DNA of 64,000 nt from Micromonosporaceae bacterium (lineage in GTDB: Bacteria; Actinomycetota; Actinomycetes; Mycobacteriales; Micromonosporaceae). Position 1 is the stretch's first letter; each line of letters opens with the position of its first letter. Location of the stretch: contig JAHRHA010000003.1 in NCBI GenBank assembly GCA_020027875.1, positions 62,001 to 126,000 on the forward strand. The letters run 5' to 3'. Made by a program: the position numbers and the translations under genes. Positions 59,991 through 64,000 of the stretch are shown in pieces. The notes beneath the pieces were generated by a model. The model worked only from the letters and a program-made list of their open reading frames with translations, ran no database searches and was not told where the DNA came from.

Positions 59991-60404
59991 GTGAGCCCGC
60001 TGTTGAATCATGACGTGTTCCGCGCGATCCGGCAGTGGTTCGACCCCACGGATGTCGATGAGGTTGGCACGGCGCCCGACTATCGGTTCTCCCTGGCCAA
60101 CGAGCGCACATTCCTGGCCTGGCTACGAACCGGCCTGGCCTTGATCGGCGGCGGCCTGGCCGTAGCAGCGTTCGTCCCTCCGCAGCGGTGGCCACACGTG
60201 CGCGAGGTGATCACGATCTCGCTGCTCCTACTCGGTGCGGCCGTAGCGCTGCGGGCGGTGGACCACTGGGCCCGGTGCGAGCGGGCCATGCGGCTCGGTC
60301 GGCCGCTGCCCCGCTCGCGGTTTCCCGCGGTACTCGCGCTGGTGATCGGAGCGGGGGCGGTGGCCCTGCTCGTCGTGGTACTGGTGAGTGGGCTCCGGAC
60401 ATGA
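59991..60404 (+). CDS. DUF202 (YidH-like) membrane protein
   Basis: 137 aa. DUF202 motif RFSLANERTFLAWLRTGLAL, then three helices (about 42-58, 66-85, 105-128). Function unknown; members occur as pairs. The GTG at 59991 follows GGAGG; the frame extends upstream without a better start. Divergent from etfBA. The stop overlaps the next start (ATGA). Confidence 0.88.
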   Translation: MSPLLNHDVFRAIRQWFDPTDVDEVGTAPDYRFSLANERTFLAWLRTGLALIGGGLAVAAFVPPQRWPHVREVITISLLLLGAAVALRAVDHWARCERAMRLGRPLPRSRFPAVLALVIGAGAVALLVVVLVSGLRT

Positions 60405-60712
60405 GTACGGGCGATCCGCAGCCCGCGGGGCTTCAAGCGGAGCGGACCCGACTCTCGTGGCGGCGCACGACGCTCGCGGCAACCACCGTCGCGCTGCTCG
60501 CCGCAGCCGCGGCCATCGTGGACCGCCCGACACCTCACGGTGTCGCCGCGGCCGCGCTCATAGCGTTGGCCTGGCTCGCGATCCTCGTCATCGCGCAGCG
60601 CCGGATCGATGCACTGGGCCGCGGGGTGACCGCGACCCTTGGCCGTTGGCCCGCCGTCCTGGCAATGCTCGTTACGGCTTACGCCGTGCTGAGCGCCGTA
60701 TTGATCATCTGA
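60401..60712 (+). CDS. DUF202 membrane protein, second copy
   Basis: 103 aa, with LQAERTRLSWRRTTLAATTV as the family motif and three helices. The ATG overlaps the stop of the first DUF202 gene (ATGA). Two tandem, unequal copies probably form a hetero-oligomer; function unknown. Confidence 0.87.
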   Translation: MSTGDPQPAGLQAERTRLSWRRTTLAATTVALLAAAAAIVDRPTPHGVAAAALIALAWLAILVIAQRRIDALGRGVTATLGRWPAVLAMLVTAYAVLSAVLII

Positions 60713-60736
60713 TCTCGTCATCATCGCCGGTGGCGA

Positions 60737-61531
60737 CTAGGGCGAATAGACGTACGGCGTTGTGGTGGTCACCGCGACGAAGCCGCAGCGCTGCAGGATC
60801 GGACGGCTGTCGTCGGAGGCGTCGACCTGCAGATAGGTGAATCCACGCGCAACGGCCAGCGCCGCGCGGCAGCGCACCACGGCCTTGTAGATGCCACGCC
60901 CACGCCACTCGGGCAGCGTGGAGCCACCCCACAACGTCGCGAACGCCGTGCCTTCGACGAAGCGGATCCAGCCGGCGCAGACCACGGCCGAACCCGCCTC
61001 GGCGACCACCACCGTCATACCCGAGGGGTCGGCGGCCAGCTCTCTTTCGAGGGACTCGGCGAGGAAGAACCTGTCCTCGCCCCACACGGCCGTCTCCATG
61101 CTGGCGATCCGGTCAAGATCCGTACGCGTCGTCACCTCCCGCAGATTCACGCCCTCGGGCACGGACGTGTCGGCCGCGAGCGGTGCGGCCAACCCGATCA
61201 CGACGGTCTCTTGTTCCTCCGGCTCGAATCCGGCGGCGCTTAGCCGGACAGGCAGGTCCTCGGGCAGATCGTGGCCGTGTAGTTTCCACTCGACGGCCTC
61301 GCCCCGGGCGGCGTAGAAGTCGCGTTGCCGGGCGATGAGGGCGTCGAGTTCTGCGCCCGTCACACCGCCGAGGGAGCGGTAGGTCACGAATCCGCGGCGG
61401 TCGAGGCCGGTCAGGCGGATCAGCGGCCCATCGGTCTCCACGGTCGCTTGGGGTGGGAGTCGCTCGGGCATCCAGGCGCGCAACTGCGCGTCGTACGCCA
61501 CGCGCAGCGCACCCGGATCGAGGTCGTTCAC
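60737..61531 (-). CDS. GNAT-family N-acetyltransferase
   Basis: 264 aa. The N-terminal half (about 1-120) is unrelated to GNAT by inspection; the C-terminal GNAT domain has VNLREVTTRTDLDRIASMET, LPEWRGRGIYKAVVRCRAAL (acetyl-CoA loop) and DSRPILQRCGFVAV. Substrate unknown. TACGCT lies 7 nt before the GTG, with no Shine-Dalgarno, so it is probably leaderless. It is convergent with the DUF202 pair. Confidence 0.82.
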   Translation of the reverse strand: MNDLDPGALRVAYDAQLRAWMPERLPPQATVETDGPLIRLTGLDRRGFVTYRSLGGVTGAELDALIARQRDFYAARGEAVEWKLHGHDLPEDLPVRLSAAGFEPEEQETVVIGLAAPLAADTSVPEGVNLREVTTRTDLDRIASMETAVWGEDRFFLAESLERELAADPSGMTVVVAEAGSAVVCAGWIRFVEGTAFATLWGGSTLPEWRGRGIYKAVVRCRAALAVARGFTYLQVDASDDSRPILQRCGFVAVTTTTPYVYSP

Positions 61532-61585
61532 GCCAGTGAGCGTAGGCGGTTCGCCAACGACATATCCGCGCGGCATGATTCAGGC

Positions 61586-61993
61586 ATGGCCCGTGTAGGT
61601 GTCGCGCTCTTCTTCCTCGGTTTGATCTTCGCTGTCCTCGCGCTGATCAGCTGCCTCTCAGCCGAGGACGGTCAGGTGCGCGGCCTTCCGCGCATCCTAT
61701 GGGTGCTGATCATCCTGTTCTTCCCGCTGTTGGGCTCGGTGGCGTACTACTTCGCCGGCCGTCCCATCAAGGCCAGCGCGACGCCGGGTAATTGGCGGCC
61801 GGGCAGCGGCTTCCCGGAGGCGACACGGCCGAAGCGGGTCCTTGCCCCCGATGATGACCCCGAGTTCCTTCGAAAGATCGACAACAAGGGCAAGCAGGAA
61901 GAGGATGACCTTCTGCGGCGCTGGGAGGAGGATCTCAAAAAGCGCGAGGACGATCTGCGCAAACGGGAGGACACGCCGCCCACCGATAGCTGA
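61586..61993 (+). CDS. PLDc_N membrane protein with charged C-terminus
   Basis: 135 aa. Two helices (about 6-24 and 37-56) with FFPLLGSVAYYFAGRP, the PLDc_N motif, then a polar tail ending in a highly charged coiled-coil-like segment (EDDLLRRWEEDLKKREDDL). No phospholipase domain follows. It may be a small membrane scaffold. CATGAT lies 6 nt before the ATG at 61586. Confidence 0.82.
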   Translation: MARVGVALFFLGLIFAVLALISCLSAEDGQVRGLPRILWVLIILFFPLLGSVAYYFAGRPIKASATPGNWRPGSGFPEATRPKRVLAPDDDPEFLRKIDNKGKQEEDDLLRRWEEDLKKREDDLRKREDTPPTDS

Positions 61994-62023
61994 AACGCGA
62001 AGCTTATTCTAGGCTTCCCCCGC

Positions 62024-64000
62024 ATGAGGAGATTGACCCGGATCCTCGCCCTTGTGGCGATCACCTTCGCTGGCGCTGCTGGCCTTCTCCTGCTAAGCCC
62101 GCCGCAGGCGGCATCGGCGCACGACGAGCGCGACACGGTCGCCCCGGATGGTTCGGGCAAGGTCCCCACGTACCGCACCGCCGGTCCGACGCTGCTCGTC
62201 TGTAAGGCCGACAAGACCGACTTCGACAAGCGCATCGCCGGCTTCCCAGCCGATCTGAGGACAATCAACCTCTCGCTCTGGACTCAGTGCCAGAAGTCCG
62301 GTTACCGCCACCTGCAGGAGGCAGTGAACAACGTCAAGCAGCCGGGCATGACGATCAAGGTGCTGCCCGGCGTCTACCACGAGGAGCCGAGCCTGGCCAC
62401 GCCTTCGGCATGGTGCGCCAACCTCCCCGCCCGCACGGCGGCGCTTGGTTACCAGGTGCTCTCCTGGGACCAGCAGGTCACCTGCCCCAACAACCAGAAC
62501 CTGGTGGCGATCCTCGACAAGAAGGATCTCCAGATCGAAGGCATGGGCGCCAAGCCCGAGGATGTCATCATCGACGCGCAGTACCAACGGCTCAACGCGG
62601 TGCGCGCGGACCGAGCCTCGGGCATCTACCTACGTAACTTCACCGCGCAACGCACCACATTCAACGCGGTCTACATCATGGAGTCCGACGGGTTCGTTAT
62701 CGACAGAATGGTCGGGCGGTGGAACGACGAGTACGGATTCCTCACCTTCGCCGATGACCACGGTCTCTACACGGACTGTGAGGCGTACGGAAACGGGGAC
62801 TCCGGCGTCTATCCCGGGGCGGCCTCAGACATCAACGCCACCCGTCGCCACGCCGTTGACCGGTACGCGATCGAGATCCGTCGGTGCAACAGCCACCACA
62901 ACCTGCTCGGCTACTCAGGAACGGCCGGAGACTCGGTGTGGGCCCACGACAACGTGTTCACCGAGAACACCGTCGGCGTGGCGACCGACAGCGCGTTTCC
63001 CAACCACCCGGGGCTGCCGCAGAACCACGCGCTCTTCGAACGCAACATCATCGCGGACAACAACGTCGACTACTACGGCCATATTCGAGACGGCACGTGC
63101 AAGAAGCCGTACGCCGAGCGCGGCTATGAGACGGGCGTGGTCTGTCCGGCCGTCGGTGTGCCCGTCGGCACCGGTGTCATCAATCCCGGCGGCAACTACA
63201 ACATCTGGCGCGAGAACTTCGTGTACAACAACTCGTACGCCGGGTTCGTGACCTCGTGGGTGCCTGGGTTCGTCCGCAACGACACCCGCCTCGGCGCGCA
63301 GTTCGACACATCACATCACAACCGCTACCACGACAACCGGATGGGCGTGAAACCGGACGGGACCAAGGCTCCCAACGGAATGGACTTCTGGTGGGACGGT
63401 CAAGGAGTGGGCTCGTGCTGGCAGACGCCCTCGAGCGACGGCGCCGAGCCGGTGGTGCTGCCACAGTGCGGCGCGGACGACATGCCGGCCGGTCTGGGCA
63501 CCACGAGGTATATGGCCGAGCCGGGCAAGGTGCTCAAGCTCTACGTGTGCGCCGCGTACGACCAGGCCTCGCAACGCATCCCGTCCGATTGCGACTGGTT
63601 CGGCGCCCGGGGGTTGCAGCGCATCGAGGTGAAGTACGCCCTCGGCGAAGCGGTCCTGCTCGGTGTCGCGCTCATCGTGATGTGGTGGCGTCTGTTGCGT
63701 GGCTCGCGGCTGGCGTTCCTCGGCCTGCTGCTGACGGTGGCCGGCCTCGTCGTCGGCGTCTATGGCACGCTGCGCGAGACGACGCCCCTCACGGCGGTCG
63801 GTCTCGGCGTGCTGGGACTGGGGTGGCTCTGTTGCGGGGTAGCGCTGCGCCGCCGAGGCCGGGCCGGGCTTGGCTGGGTCACGATCGCCCTCGCGGTCTT
63901 CGCGTTGCTGGGCGCCGTCGATCGGAGTCTGGTGATGCTGCCCTGGATCCCGGTACCGCCGTCGGTAGTGCGCATCGTGCTGGAGTTCGTCTGGGTGCCG
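62024..64000 (+). CDS. Secreted right-handed beta-helix protein with C-terminal membrane helices, 3' end cut
   Basis: 659 residues visible and open to the right edge. A signal peptide (about 1-33, ILALVAITFAGAAGLLLLS) leads to a domain with repeated beta-helix features: GMTIKVLPGVYHEEP, GIYLRNFTAQRTTFNAVYIM and NNVDYYGHIRDGTCK-type strands. A cluster of Cys (CQKSG, WCANL, TCPNN) precedes it. Several hydrophobic helices follow from about residue 546 (LGEAVLLGVALIVMWWRLL). Pectate-lyase-like or NosD-like folds are known for this pattern; the substrate is unknown. The visible part has no stop codon. Confidence 0.85.
   Translation, partial: MRRLTRILALVAITFAGAAGLLLLSPPQAASAHDERDTVAPDGSGKVPTYRTAGPTLLVCKADKTDFDKRIAGFPADLRTINLSLWTQCQKSGYRHLQEAVNNVKQPGMTIKVLPGVYHEEPSLATPSAWCANLPARTAALGYQVLSWDQQVTCPNNQNLVAILDKKDLQIEGMGAKPEDVIIDAQYQRLNAVRADRASGIYLRNFTAQRTTFNAVYIMESDGFVIDRMVGRWNDEYGFLTFADDHGLYTDCEAYGNGDSGVYPGAASDINATRRHAVDRYAIEIRRCNSHHNLLGYSGTAGDSVWAHDNVFTENTVGVATDSAFPNHPGLPQNHALFERNIIADNNVDYYGHIRDGTCKKPYAERGYETGVVCPAVGVPVGTGVINPGGNYNIWRENFVYNNSYAGFVTSWVPGFVRNDTRLGAQFDTSHHNRYHDNRMGVKPDGTKAPNGMDFWWDGQGVGSCWQTPSSDGAEPVVLPQCGADDMPAGLGTTRYMAEPGKVLKLYVCAAYDQASQRIPSDCDWFGARGLQRIEVKYALGEAVLLGVALIVMWWRLLRGSRLAFLGLLLTVAGLVVGVYGTLRETTPLTAVGLGVLGLGWLCCGVALRRRGRAGLGWVTIALAVFALLGAVDRSLVMLPWIPVPPSVVRIVLEFVWVP

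Overview
High-GC actinobacterial chromosome, most likely Micromonosporaceae or a close relative. This is inferred from the gene complement and order: cofC, ppk-CHAD-mutT1, hup-leuDC/ndgR, ilvBNC-serA-leuB-ilvE-cimA, and iscS-mnmA-metE-like-ligA-gatCAB-etfAB. GTG starts, DUF222-HNH genes and many apparently leaderless promoters fit the same group. It is mostly core chromosome; no plasmid, phage, CRISPR array or insertion sequence was seen.

Layout. 1-6.6 kb: end of a plsC-type acyltransferase, cofC (coenzyme F420), a small OB-fold protein, and a polyphosphate cluster (ppk behind a PHO-box-like sequence, CYTH-CHAD, MutT1). 6.6-12.1 kb: HU, leuD-leuC, divergent ndgR, a DUF3352 protein and a GNAT enzyme. 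12.2-18.1 kb: DUF222-HNH protein, tRNA-Glu and tRNA-Gln, FAH-family enzyme, a membrane-protein module, a ClpP-like pseudoprotease and a decayed LuxR gene. 19-22.4 kb: a five-gene operon of two small membrane proteins, a divergent Lgt, a Tes/MJ0619-like radical SAM enzyme and another small membrane protein. 22.5-24.7 kb: a TetR operon behind two operators.

24.7-38.4 kb is branched-chain amino acid and serine synthesis: cimA with its own Ile-codon leader peptide and attenuator, ilvE, leuB, serA, ilvC, ilvN, ilvB (with a Val-Leu-Ile-Thr leader and attenuator) and divergent ilvD. A PRC-barrel protein, gluconokinase and a tyrosine phosphatase lie between cimA and ilvE. 38.5-43.8 kb holds a GT2 glycosyltransferase behind an RBS-masking hairpin, a MoaD-like/BNR-repeat pair, a PH-domain protein, a 2-hydroxyacid dehydrogenase and a PQQ-type sugar dehydrogenase lipoprotein. 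43.9-59.9 kb is housekeeping: gatB/A/C, a GGDEF-EAL protein, ligA, a frameshifted ADP-ribosylglycohydrolase, a MetE-like protein, lipoproteins, mnmA, iscS and etfAB. 60-64 kb: two DUF202 proteins, a GNAT enzyme, a PLDc_N protein and a secreted beta-helix protein cut by the right edge.

Two families of palindromic intergenic repeats run through the window: family A (3 copies, arms with GTCGATCTAGGGC) and family B (4 copies, core CGTCGATCATGACCT and its complement). Both sit at gene 3' ends and in places supply the last codons of genes. The strongest candidate for an under-described system is the Lgt-like/Tes-like radical SAM operon.
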